In this document: positions 8,098 through 16,651 of the stretch, piece by piece | Numbering within the stretch: the stretch's first letter is position 1 | How the letters are laid out: every line of letters begins with the position of its first letter | Assembly (NCBI RefSeq): GCF_003075525.1 | Contig: NZ_QDDR01000001.1 | Location: 1-64,000, forward strand | Length of the DNA stretch: 64,000 bases | Reading direction: 5' to 3' | From: Pararhodobacter aggregans | GTDB lineage: Bacteria; Pseudomonadota; Alphaproteobacteria; Rhodobacterales; Rhodobacteraceae | The notes under the pieces: generated by a model | Databases searched by the model: none | What the model saw: the letters and a program-made list of their open reading frames with translations, nothing else | What the model was told of the DNA's origin: nothing | Position numbers and translations under genes: made by a program

Positions 8098-9297
8098 ATG
8101 GCGGGAATCGTGGTGATCGGGGCGGGGCAGGCGGGATCGTCGCTGGTGGCAAAGCTGAGGGGGCTGGGCTACGCGGGCGAGATCACGCTGATCGGGGACG
8201 AGCCGGTGCCGCCCTACCAGCGCCCGCCGCTGTCGAAGAAATACCTGCTGGGCGAAATGGATATCGAACGCCTGTTCCTCAGGACCGAGGCGTTTTATGC
8301 CGAACACGACATCACCCTGAAGCTGGGCGCGCCGGTCACGGCCATCGACCGGGCGGCGAAGACGGTGACGGTGGGGGACGAGGTCATCGCCTATGAGCAG
8401 CTGGCGCTGACCACGGGCTCGGATCCCCGGATGCTGCCCGCGGCCATCGGCGGGGCGCTCGGCGGCGTCTATGGCGTCCGGCGGCTGTCCGACATCGACG
8501 CGATGGCGCATGAATTCGCGCCGGGCAGGCGGCTTCTGGTGGTCGGCGGCGGCTATATCGGGCTGGAGGCCGCGGCGGTCGCGGCGCTGAAGGGCCTCAA
8601 GGTCACGTTGATCGAGGCCGCGCCGCGCATCCTCGGCCGGGTCGCCGCGCCCGAGACGGCGGATTTCATGCGCGCCCTGCACCAGCGCCACGGGGTGGAG
8701 ATCCGCGAGGGGCTGGGGCTGGTCCGCCTGACCGGCGAGGGCCATGTGACCGGCGCCGATCTGGCCGATGGCAGCCATATCCCGGTGGATTTCGCCATCG
8801 TCGGCATCGGCATCACCCCCGGCCAGGATCTGGCCGAGGCCGCGGGTCTGGTGATCGAGAACGGCATCCGCACCGATGAGGAGGGGCGCACCTCGGACCC
8901 GTCGATCTGGGCGGCGGGCGATTGCGCCAGCTTCGTCTATCGCGGCGCCCGGATCCGGCTGGAGAGCGTGCAGAACGCCATCGACCAGGCCGAGGCGGTG
9001 GCGGCCAACATGCTGGGCGCGGGCAAGACCTATGTGCCGATGCCGTGGTTCTGGTCGGATCAATACGACCTGAAACTGCAAATCGCGGGGCTGAACACCG
9101 GCTATGACCGGGTGGTGGTGCGCGAGGCGGGGGCGGCGCGCAGCCATTGGTATTACCGGGGCGAGACCTTCCTCGCGGTCGATGCGATGAACGACCCGCG
9201 CGGCTACATGGTCGGCAAGCGGCTGCTGGAAGCGGGCAAATCCCCCGATCCCGCCGCCGTGGCCGATCCCGCGACCGAGTTGAAGACGCTCCTCTGA
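8098..9297 (+). CDS. FAD-dependent ferredoxin reductase family protein
   Basis: A 399-residue NAD(P)H:ferredoxin oxidoreductase of the putidaredoxin/rhodocoxin reductase class. An N-terminal FAD-binding GxGxxG (VVIGAGQAGSSLV, from residue 4), the flavin-contacting PPYQRPPLSKKYL, a second nucleotide-binding motif VVGGGYIGLEAA (about 150-161) and WAAGDCASF near 275 define the fold, and a C-terminal reductase domain follows. A class I ferredoxin and monooxygenase would be expected partners, but neither is adjacent. Its stop overlaps rsmD by 1 bp (TGATG). Confidence 0.88.
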   Translation: MAGIVVIGAGQAGSSLVAKLRGLGYAGEITLIGDEPVPPYQRPPLSKKYLLGEMDIERLFLRTEAFYAEHDITLKLGAPVTAIDRAAKTVTVGDEVIAYEQLALTTGSDPRMLPAAIGGALGGVYGVRRLSDIDAMAHEFAPGRRLLVVGGGYIGLEAAAVAALKGLKVTLIEAAPRILGRVAAPETADFMRALHQRHGVEIREGLGLVRLTGEGHVTGADLADGSHIPVDFAIVGIGITPGQDLAEAAGLVIENGIRTDEEGRTSDPSIWAAGDCASFVYRGARIRLESVQNAIDQAEAVAANMLGAGKTYVPMPWFWSDQYDLKLQIAGLNTGYDRVVVREAGAARSHWYYRGETFLAVDAMNDPRGYMVGKRLLEAGKSPDPAAVADPATELKTLL

Positions 9298-9857
9298 TGC
9301 GGATCGTCGGCGGCTCTGCGCGGGGGCTCCAGCTGGCCGAGGTGGGCGCGGGCGATCCCGTCGCCCATCTGCGCCCGACCTCGGACCGGGTGCGCGAGGC
9401 GCTCTTCAACATGCTGGGGCAGGGGAAATGGGGCGATCTGGTGCAGGGCCAGCGGGTCCTCGACCTCTTTGCCGGCACCGGCGCGCTGGGGTTGGAGGCG
9501 CTGTCGCGCGGCGCCCTGCAGGTCACGCTGGTCGATGACGGCGCGACCGCCCGGGCGCTCATTCGCACCAATATCGAGAAGATGCGCGCCATGGGCACGA
9601 CGCGGCTCTACCGGCGGGACGCGACCGACCTCGGGCCCAACCGGGGCCCGGGCTTCGGGCTGGTGTTCCTCGACCCGCCCTATGGCAAGGGGCTGGGCGA
9701 AAAGGCGCTGGCCTCGGCGCGCGAGGGTGGCTGGCTCGCCCCGGGTGCGACGCTGGTCTGGGAGGAAAACGCCCCCCAGCCCGCGCCCGAGGGTTTCACC
9801 CTTCTCGACCAGCGCCGCTATGGCGAGACCTGGATCACCATCCTGCAAGCGCCCTGA
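9297..9857 (+). CDS. rsmD: 16S rRNA (guanine966-N2)-methyltransferase
   Basis: An SAM-dependent methyltransferase acting on G966 of 16S rRNA in assembled 30S subunits. 186 residues, beginning MRIVGGSARG as usual for RsmD. SAM-binding motif I is DLFAGTGALGLEALSRGA (57-74), and the catalytic motif is DPPY (126-129). The start is fixed by a TGATG overlap with the ferredoxin reductase gene, so translation is coupled. Confidence 0.93.
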   Translation: MRIVGGSARGLQLAEVGAGDPVAHLRPTSDRVREALFNMLGQGKWGDLVQGQRVLDLFAGTGALGLEALSRGALQVTLVDDGATARALIRTNIEKMRAMGTTRLYRRDATDLGPNRGPGFGLVFLDPPYGKGLGEKALASAREGGWLAPGATLVWEENAPQPAPEGFTLLDQRRYGETWITILQAP

Positions 9858-9902
9858 GCCCCTGCCAGCCCCATCATCTTGTGTGAAATACGCACGGGGT
9901 TT

Positions 9903-9955
9903 CCCAAGGGGGGTGTACCCCCCTTGGGCGGGGGGCTCGGGGGGCTGGCCCCCCG
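9903..9955. repeat. GC-hairpin module of the palindromic element (no core)
   Basis: CCCAAGGGGGG-TGTA-CCCCCCTTGGG (9903-9928) followed by CGGGGGGC-TG-GCCCCCCG (9938-9955). This is the outer module of the larger elements at 14.7, 18.8, 34.2 and 60.9 kb, including the preceding GGGTTTCC, but without the ATATTTG core. It lies 45 bp after rsmD and probably terminates that transcript before dapC. Confidence 0.7.
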
Positions 9956-10083
9956 ACCTTTCCCCGCGCAACCCAAAAACCACAAGCGCCCGGAATCCCC
10001 ACCCTTTTTCTGGACCTGCGCGCGCGGCCGGGTTATCCTTCGGGCAAAACGGGGCGATACGATCCCGTCGAGCAGAGGCATTC

Positions 10084-11262
10084 ATGGATTTTCCCCAGCG
10101 GTTCTCGAACCTGCCGGCTTACGCATTTCCGCGTCTGCGCGCGCTTCTCGACCCCCTTCCGGCGGGCGGCGAGCCCATCGCCATGACCATCGGCGAGCCG
10201 AAGCACGCCATGCCCGCCTTTGTGGGCGAGGTGCTGGCGGCCCATCTGCAGGGCTTCAACCGCTATCCGGCCAATGACGGGACCGAGCCGCTGCTGACCG
10301 CGATCTCGGCCTGGCTGAAACGCCGCTATGGCGTGACCATCGCCAACGACCGCCTCATCACTGCCAATGGCACGCGCGAGGCGCTGTTCAACGCGGCCGT
10401 TGCCCTGTCGCCCGAGACGAAGAACGGCGCCAAGCCGGTGATCCTGACGCCGAACCCGTTCTATCAGGTCTATGCCATCGCCGCGCTCAGCGTCGCGGCA
10501 GAACCCGTCTATGTCCCGGCCACCGCCGCGACCGGGCATCTGCCCGATTACACCGCGCTGCCGCCCGCGCTGCTCGACCGGGTGACGATCGCCTATCTCT
10601 GCTCGCCCGCCAATCCGCAGGGCGCGGTGGCCAGCGCGGACTATTGGGCCGAGCTGCTGGCGCTGGCGGAAAAGCACGATTTCCGCATCTTCGCCGATGA
10701 ATGCTACGCCGAGATCTACCGCGACACGCCGCCGCCCGGCATCCTTGAGGTCGCGGCGCGGATCGGCGCCGATCCCGAGCGGGTCGTGTCGTTCCATTCG
10801 CTCTCGAAACGTTCGAACCTGCCCGGCCTGCGCTCGGGCTTCGTCGCTGCGGGGCCGCAGTCGATGAGGGCGATCCGCCAGCTGCGCGCCTATGCCGGCG
10901 CGCCGCTGCCCGATCCCCTGCAGGCCGTCGCCGCCGCCGTCTGGAATGACGAGGCGCATGTCGCCGAGAGCCGCGCGCTCTATCAGCAGAAATACCGCAT
11001 CGCCGACGAGATCTTCGGCGGGCTCAATGCCTATATGCCCCCCGAAGCGGGGTTCTTCCTGTGGTTGCCGGTCGCCGATGGCGAACAGGCGGCCGTGAAA
11101 CTGTGGCAGGAGACCGGCGTGCGTGTGCTGCCGGGCGCCTACCTCTCGCGCGAGGTCGGGGGCGAAAACCCCGGCGCCGGCTATATCCGCGTGGCGCTGG
11201 TCGCCCCGGAGGATGAGACCCGGCGCGGACTGACCCTGCTGCGCAACTGCCTTTATGCGTGA
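10084..11262 (+). CDS. dapC: PLP-dependent aminotransferase, succinyldiaminopimelate type
   Basis: A 392-residue fold-type I class I/II aminotransferase. [20 protein letters not shown] (61-80) and [14 protein letters not shown] resemble DapC, which converts N-succinyl-2-amino-6-ketopimelate in lysine/peptidoglycan synthesis. The PLP-stacking region is FADECYAE (Asp205), and the Schiff-base lysine is Lys242 in [18 protein letters not shown]. Substrate is inferred from motif resemblance; another aminotransferase specificity cannot be excluded. It overlaps a possible early ftsK start, so the two genes form a pair. Confidence 0.75.
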   Translation: MDFPQRFSNLPAYAFPRLRALLDPLPAGGEPIAMTIGEPKHAMPAFVGEVLAAHLQGFNRYPANDGTEPLLTAISAWLKRRYGVTIANDRLITANGTREALFNAAVALSPETKNGAKPVILTPNPFYQVYAIAALSVAAEPVYVPATAATGHLPDYTALPPALLDRVTIAYLCSPANPQGAVASADYWAELLALAEKHDFRIFADECYAEIYRDTPPPGILEVAARIGADPERVVSFHSLSKRSNLPGLRSGFVAAGPQSMRAIRQLRAYAGAPLPDPLQAVAAAVWNDEAHVAESRALYQQKYRIADEIFGGLNAYMPPEAGFFLWLPVADGEQAAVKLWQETGVRVLPGAYLSREVGGENPGAGYIRVALVAPEDETRRGLTLLRNCLYA

Positions 11263-11269
11263 GGATCCG

Positions 11270-14200
11270 ATGGCCAGCTTCCCCACCCCGCACCAACGCG
11301 ACCCGCTGATCGACCACCGGCTGCAGGCGATGCTCAGCCAGCGCGGCAAGGAATTGCTGGGCCTGGGCCTGATCGGCCTGGGGCTGGTCCTGGCGCTGAT
11401 CCTCGGCTCCTACAGCCCCGAGGATCCGACCTGGATGGCCGCGACCGACGCGCCGGTGCACAACGCGCTCGGCCGGATCGGCGCCGCCATCGCCGCGCCC
11501 CTTTACACGATCATCGGCAAGGGTGCCTGGGGCATCGCGCTGGCCTTCTGCGTCTGGGGCACGCGGCTCGTGATCCATCAGGGCGAGGATCTGGTGCTGG
11601 GCCGGTCGTTCTTTGCCCCCGTGGCCTTTGCGCTGGGGGCGGTCTGGCTCGCCTCGCTGGTGCCGGGCTCGGGCTGGGTGCTGAGCTTCGGCATGGGCGG
11701 CATGTTCGGCGACACCGTGCTGGCGGCGCTGATGACGGCGCTGCCGATGACCACGTTCGTCGCCAATCTGGTGACGCTGATGACCTTCGCCGGGACGCTG
11801 GCGCTCTATCTCTATGTCCTCGGCTCCTCGGTGCCCGAGCTGATCCGCATCGGCCGCTTCCTGATGTCGGGGCTGATCCTGACCTATATGGGCGCCCTGT
11901 CGCTGATGGGCTTTTCCGTGCGCGGCATGGGCGGGTTGGCCCTGCGCGGTCACGAGCATTGGCAGACCCGGCGCGAGACCCGCGCGCAGGCCCGTGCCGC
12001 CGCCGACCATGCGCTGGCCCAGCACCAGCCCTGGGCCGATCCGGCCGGGGGCGACTGGGACCAGCAGGGCTGGGATCATCAGCCCGCCGCCGCGCATCCC
12101 GGCTACCGCCCGCTCCATGCCGATCCCCGCGCCGCTCAGGCCCCGCGTGCGCCCTATGGCCATGCCGTCGAACCGCCGGTCAGCGCTCGCCGCGGCCATC
12201 CGGCGCCGCAACCGGAATGGGAGCCCGACCCCTGGGCCGATCCCTACGACGCGCCCGCCGCAGCGCCCTATCACGCGCCGCAGCAGGCGCCCCGACAGGG
12301 CCAGTCCTGGCACCGCCCGGCGGCCGAGGCGCCGCAGCGCGCCCCCGCGCCGCAGATGGCGTCCCATCACGCGGCCGCCCCGCACGGCAGCGCGCGCCCG
12401 GCCCCGCTCCACGCGGCTGCCCAGGCCCGTGCCCCCATGCCGCAGCCCGCGCCCTATCGCGCCCCGGAAGCGGCCGAGCCCGCGAAGCCGGGTGTGCTGG
12501 GCCGCGTTGCCGCGCTGACGCGCCGGCCCGAGCCCGAGCCCGATGTCTGGTCGATGCCCGATGCCGAGCTGATCGAGACGCAGGCGCCGCACTACGACAC
12601 CCGGGCGCCCAGCCCCGAGGGGCTGCGTGCCCGGATCGCCGAACTCATGACCTCGCGCAGCCGCGCCAAGCCGGTGCTGCGCTTCGACCCCGAGGAATAC
12701 CCGAGCCGCGCCAAGCCGCAGCCGGCCCATGCCGAGCCGCCGCTGACCGCGCGCCGCGAACCGGCCCTCGCCGCCGCGCCCGCCGTGGCCCCGGTCGAAC
12801 CCCCGGCGCAGGGTTTCTCGTTCAGCCACGCCTTCGGCTACCAGCCCGCGCCCGCGGTCTACCCGGGCGCCACGCTGCCGGTGACCCCGCTGCCGGGCGC
12901 CGCGCCCGCGCGGGGCGGGCCGCTGCGCCGCGATCCCGAACCGCTGATCGAGGACGACGACGAGGACGAGGACAACGACATCTCGCGCTTCGACGCGCCG
13001 CCGCCCCGGGCCTCGGCCTTCGCCGACCCGCGCCCCGCCGCTCCGGCCGCCGCCGGGCGCCGCGCCGCGCCCGTGGCTCCCTCGCGTCAGGCCCGGGCCG
13101 AGGCGCAGCCGCGCCTGCCGTTCGAGCCGCCGTCCGACGGGTTCGAACTGCCGCCGCTGTCGCTGCTGGCCGATCCCCGCAGCGTCCACCGCGCCCAGGT
13201 GCCGCAGAGCGCGCTCGACATGAACGCCCGGATGCTGGAAAGCGTGCTCGACGATTACGGCGTCCGGGGCGAGATCGTCAGCGCCCACGCCGGGCCGGTG
13301 GTCACGCTTTACGAACTGGAACCGGCCCCGGGCCTCAAGGCCAGCCGGGTGATCGGCCTGTCGGACGATATCGCCCGCTCGATGTCGGCGCTGTCCGCGC
13401 GCGTCTCGACCGTGCCGGGGCGCACGGTGATCGGGGTCGAACTGCCCAACGCCGACCGCCAGACCGTGGTCCTGCGCGAGATCCTCGCCACCCGCGATTT
13501 CGGCGACAGCCAGATGCGCCTGCCGCTGGCGCTGGGTGTGGATATCGCCGGCCATCCGGTGGTCGCCAACCTCGCCAAGATGCCCCACCTGCTGATCGCC
13601 GGGACCACCGGCTCGGGCAAGTCGGTGGCGATCAACACCATGATCCTGTCCTTGCTCTACAAGCTGACACCGGCCGAATGCCGGCTGATCATGATCGACC
13701 CCAAGATGCTGGAACTCAGCGTCTACGACGGCATCCCGCATCTGCTGTCCCCGGTCGTCACCGACCCCAAGAAGGCCGTGGTGGCGCTGAAATGGGTGGT
13801 GGGCGAGATGGAGGAACGCTACCGCAAGATGTCGAAGATGGGCGTGCGCAACATCGAAGGCTACAACGGCCGCGTGCGCGAGGCTCAGGCCAAGGGCGAG
13901 ATGTTCAAGCGCACCGTGCAGACGGGCTTCGACGACGAGACCGGCGATCCGGTGTTCGAGACCGAGGAATTCGCCCCGGAACTCTTGCCCTTCATCGTGG
14001 TGATCGTCGACGAGATGGCCGACCTGATGATGGTCGCGGGGAAAGAGATCGAAGCCTGCATCCAGCGCCTGGCGCAGATGGCCCGGGCCTCGGGGATCCA
14101 CCTGATCATGGCCACGCAGCGCCCCTCGGTCGATGTCATCACCGGCACGATCAAGGCCAACTTCCCGACCCGGATCTCGTTCCAGGTCACCTCGAAGATC

Positions 14201-14653
14201 GACAGCCGGACGATCCTGGGCGAGCAGGGCGCCGAGCAGCTCCTGGGCTCGGGTGACATGCTCTACATGGCGGGCGGCTCCAAGATCACCCGCGTGCACG
14301 GCCCCTTCGTCTCGGACAGCGAGGTCGAAGAGGTGGTGATGCATCTGAAAAGCTACGGCCCCGCGGATTACGTCTCGGGCGTGCTGGAAGGGCCGGAAGG
14401 CGAGCGCGAGGCGGATATCGACGCGGTGCTGGGCCTCGGCGGCGGCGAATCGGGCGGCGACGACGCGCTTTACGACCAGGCAGTGGCGATCGTGGCGCGC
14501 GACCGCAAATGCTCGACCTCCTACATCCAGCGCAAACTGGGCATCGGCTACAACAAGGCCGCGCGTCTGGTGGAGCAGATGGAGCAGGAGGGCGTGGTCT
14601 CGACCGCCAACCATGTCGGCAAGCGCGAGATCCTGGTGCCGGAAAGCCACTGA
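11270..14653 (+). CDS. ftsK: DNA translocase FtsK
   Basis: A septum-anchored DNA pump that clears the chromosome terminus and activates Xer recombination. 1127 residues. About five hydrophobic segments lie within residues 30-215. A very long Pro/Ala/His-rich linker runs from about 220 to 630. The RecA-like motor follows with Walker A GTTGSGKS (778-785) and Walker [12 protein letters not shown] (about 910-920), and a C-terminal winged-helix gamma domain ([20 protein letters not shown]). The ATG at 11270 is preferred to one at 11255 because GAGG lies at correct spacing upstream. The linker makes the protein longer than many alphaproteobacterial FtsK. Confidence 0.95.
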   Translation: MASFPTPHQRDPLIDHRLQAMLSQRGKELLGLGLIGLGLVLALILGSYSPEDPTWMAATDAPVHNALGRIGAAIAAPLYTIIGKGAWGIALAFCVWGTRLVIHQGEDLVLGRSFFAPVAFALGAVWLASLVPGSGWVLSFGMGGMFGDTVLAALMTALPMTTFVANLVTLMTFAGTLALYLYVLGSSVPELIRIGRFLMSGLILTYMGALSLMGFSVRGMGGLALRGHEHWQTRRETRAQARAAADHALAQHQPWADPAGGDWDQQGWDHQPAAAHPGYRPLHADPRAAQAPRAPYGHAVEPPVSARRGHPAPQPEWEPDPWADPYDAPAAAPYHAPQQAPRQGQSWHRPAAEAPQRAPAPQMASHHAAAPHGSARPAPLHAAAQARAPMPQPAPYRAPEAAEPAKPGVLGRVAALTRRPEPEPDVWSMPDAELIETQAPHYDTRAPSPEGLRARIAELMTSRSRAKPVLRFDPEEYPSRAKPQPAHAEPPLTARREPALAAAPAVAPVEPPAQGFSFSHAFGYQPAPAVYPGATLPVTPLPGAAPARGGPLRRDPEPLIEDDDEDEDNDISRFDAPPPRASAFADPRPAAPAAAGRRAAPVAPSRQARAEAQPRLPFEPPSDGFELPPLSLLADPRSVHRAQVPQSALDMNARMLESVLDDYGVRGEIVSAHAGPVVTLYELEPAPGLKASRVIGLSDDIARSMSALSARVSTVPGRTVIGVELPNADRQTVVLREILATRDFGDSQMRLPLALGVDIAGHPVVANLAKMPHLLIAGTTGSGKSVAINTMILSLLYKLTPAECRLIMIDPKMLELSVYDGIPHLLSPVVTDPKKAVVALKWVVGEMEERYRKMSKMGVRNIEGYNGRVREAQAKGEMFKRTVQTGFDDETGDPVFETEEFAPELLPFIVVIVDEMADLMMVAGKEIEACIQRLAQMARASGIHLIMATQRPSVDVITGTIKANFPTRISFQVTSKIDSRTILGEQGAEQLLGSGDMLYMAGGSKITRVHGPFVSDSEVEEVVMHLKSYGPADYVSGVLEGPEGEREADIDAVLGLGGGESGGDDALYDQAVAIVARDRKCSTSYIQRKLGIGYNKAARLVEQMEQEGVVSTANHVGKREILVPESH

Positions 14654-14950
14654 GGGGCCGTGTGGAAGCGGGGGGCAGCCCCCAGAGAACGCAAAAGGCG
14701 GGGGGCCAGCCCCCCGCGCCCCCCGCTCAAGGGGGTTTTCCACCCCCTTGAGAAACCCCCGAGGATATTTGAAGCGCAAAGAAGGCGGCTTAACGCCCTC
14801 TTAATCTTCATCTTTGTTCTTCAAATATCCTCGGGGGGTGAATGCCCGCAGGGCAGAGGGGGGCAGACTGCCCCCCTTCTTCGGCGCGGCAACGCCGCGC
14901 CGCTGGTCGCCCGAGGCGCCCGCGGCAGCGGGTAACGAGGGCGAAACCCC
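14654..14950. repeat. Composite palindromic 3'-end element, copy A
   Basis: The whole ftsK-rnd convergent gap. From left to right it holds a G-rich module with GCCAGCCCCCC, a stem CTCAAGGGGG...CCCCCTTGAG (14726-14752), the inverted-repeat core (14756-14837), a GGGGGGCAG-ACTGCCCCCC hairpin, CGGCGCGG-CAA-CGCCGCGCCG, and a module that read from rnd starts at its TGA (TGAGGGGTTTCGCCCTCG). The same order, inverted, occurs at 34.0-34.4 kb. Confidence 0.85.
14756..14837. repeat. 82-bp inverted-repeat core, copy A
   Basis: It begins CCCCCGAGGATATTTGAAG and ends CTTCAAATATCCTCGGGGG, with AAAGAAGGCGGCTTAACGCC in the middle. The ends are perfect inverted repeats of about 19 bp. The sequence is nearly the reverse complement of copy B (18869-18950). 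Confidence 0.9.
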
Positions 14951-16108
14951 TCAGATCTCGATGACGCGGACCTGCTGGCCCTTGGCCGCCAGCGCCAGTT
15001 CGCCGTTGCAGAGCCGCAGCGCATCCGCGCCGAAGATCTCGTGCCGCCAGCCCTTGAGGCAGGCCACATCCCGCTTGCCCGCGGCGATCTGGTCCAGGTC
15101 CGAGGTCGGCGCGATCAGCCGCTGCGCCACGCCTGCGGAATCGGCCTTGGCCTTGAGCAGCACCCTGAGCAGATCCGCCAGCGCCGGGTTGACCTGCAGC
15201 GGTTCGTCCTCGGTCGCGGCGCGCGGCCAGTCCTTGGGCCCGAGCGTGAGCGCCTGTTGCACCGCTTCGAGGATCCCGTCGGCGATCTCGCCCCGCCGCG
15301 CCTCGCGCAGCAGAAGCCGCGAGCGGCCCAGCGCCTCGATCGAATCCGGTTTGGTCGAGGCCAGTTCCAGCAGCGCGTCGTCCTTGTAGACCCGCGAGCG
15401 CGGCACGTTGCGGGTCTGGGCGTAATCCTCGCGGAACCGCGCCAGTTCCTTGACCAGCGCCATGAACTTGCCCGATTGCCCGCGGGTGCGGATCTTCTGC
15501 CAGGCGTCCTCGGGATGGGTGACATAGGTCTCGGGCGAGGTCAGCACGCCCATCTCCTCGGCCACCCAGGCGGCGCGGCCGCTTTTCTCGATGTCTTTCT
15601 TCAGGTGTTCGTAGATCTGGCGCAGGTGGGTCACATCATCCAGCGCGTAGCGCAGCTGCGCCTCGCTCAGCGGGCGCTGCGACCAGTCGGTGAAGCGCGA
15701 GGTCTTGTCGAGCGGCGCCTTGGCGATCTTCTTGACCAGCGTCTCGTAGCCGACCTGTTCGCCGAAGCCACAGACCATGGCGGCGATCTGGGTGTCAAAC
15801 AGCGGCTCGGGGATCACCCCGCCGTCGATGAAGAAGATCTCCAGATCCTGCCGCGCGGCGTGGAAGACCTTCACCACATCGGTGTTGCGCATCAGGTCCA
15901 GCAGCGGATCGAGCGACAGCCCCTCGGCCAGCGGGTCGATGACATAGGCACGCTCGGGGCCCTTGCCGGGCAGCGCCATCTGCACGAGGCAGAGCTTGGC
16001 GTAATAGGTCCGCTCGCGCAGGAACTCGGTATCGAGGGTGACGTAGGGCTCGCCCGCAGCCTCGGCGCAGAGTGCGGCAAGGGCTTCGGTGGTGGTGATG
16101 ATGTTCAT
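14951..16108 (-). CDS. rnd: Ribonuclease D
   Basis: A 3'-to-5' exonuclease of the DEDD family that trims tRNA precursors. 385 residues. The first catalytic acidic pair is in VTLDTEFLRERTYY (Asp26, Glu28), the second motif region is MRNTDVVKVFHAARQDLE, and the third is RYALDDVTHLRQIYEHL. A C-terminal HRDC-like region follows from about residue 205. It is transcribed toward ftsK and ends in composite repeat copy A. The downstream module begins at its own stop codon. Confidence 0.93.
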   Translation of the reverse strand: MNIITTTEALAALCAEAAGEPYVTLDTEFLRERTYYAKLCLVQMALPGKGPERAYVIDPLAEGLSLDPLLDLMRNTDVVKVFHAARQDLEIFFIDGGVIPEPLFDTQIAAMVCGFGEQVGYETLVKKIAKAPLDKTSRFTDWSQRPLSEAQLRYALDDVTHLRQIYEHLKKDIEKSGRAAWVAEEMGVLTSPETYVTHPEDAWQKIRTRGQSGKFMALVKELARFREDYAQTRNVPRSRVYKDDALLELASTKPDSIEALGRSRLLLREARRGEIADGILEAVQQALTLGPKDWPRAATEDEPLQVNPALADLLRVLLKAKADSAGVAQRLIAPTSDLDQIAAGKRDVACLKGWRHEIFGADALRLCNGELALAAKGQQVRVIEI

Positions 16109-16201
16109 TCGGCCTCGCAGGCGCGGGGTCGTCCCGCTGGTTCAACGGTTCTACGGGGCGTCGGGAGGAATGGAAAGGGAACGCCGCGCGGCCCCCTTCC
16201 C

Positions 16202-16651
16202 TCAGTCACGCAACTGCAACACTGCCTCGCCGCGCGTCGGACCCTGCCGCCCTTCGCCGCTGAGCCGGAAGTGCAGGGTCTCGCCCGCGCGCCGGATCTC
16301 GAAGAGCCCCTCGGCACCGTCGCCGAGGCGCAGGATTTCGCCCTGGATCCGGCCCTCGATTTCCTCCGGCAGGTCGTCATCGCCCCGGTTTTCGCCCCGG
16401 ATCAGCCCGCCGTCGGCCTCGCGCAGCAGATAGGCGAAGCTGCGCCCGCCCTGCTGGGTTGCGCAGCGGCCCTGAAAGACATGGCCGGAAAGCCGCGTGC
16501 CCTCCAGCCGGATACGGCAGCGGAAGCGTTGCGCGGGTTCACCCGGCAGGGCCAGCGTGCCCTCGCCCTGCCATTCGCCCTCGAAGGGCGCGAAGGTCTG
16601 CGCCATGGCGGGGGAGGCGAGGCTGAGGGCGATCAGGGCGGCGCGGATCAT
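16202..16651 (-). CDS. Small exported protein coupled to the MMPL transporter
   Basis: 149 residues of unknown function. Residues 1-19 form a signal peptide ending SPAMAQ, and the mature part begins TFAPFEGEWQGEGTL and is predicted beta-rich (alternating short hydrophobic strands), somewhat lipocalin-like. Two cysteines (RFRCRIRL and GRCATQQ) could pair in the periplasm. The ATG was chosen because it overlaps the stop of the upstream MMPL gene as ATGA; the longer start lies inside that gene. Coupling suggests a periplasmic partner of the exporter. Confidence 0.7.
   Translation of the reverse strand: MIRAALIALSLASPAMAQTFAPFEGEWQGEGTLALPGEPAQRFRCRIRLEGTRLSGHVFQGRCATQQGGRSFAYLLREADGGLIRGENRGDDDLPEEIEGRIQGEILRLGDGAEGLFEIRRAGETLHFRLSGEGRQGPTRGEAVLQLRD

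Noticed and set aside
11024-14779. A 1251-residue open frame antisense to ftsK
   Set aside because: It overlaps the well-supported ftsK gene, is full of Arg/Gly/His low complexity, and has no domain; it is a by-product of high GC content. The same applies to the long antisense frames over topA (45534-47858), MMPL (17581-19017) and coxC-ctaB.
14756-14837. The core element as a transposon with its own gene
   Set aside because: It is only 82 bp and holds no coding sequence; no transposase is found in the window. If mobile, it would need a factor elsewhere.
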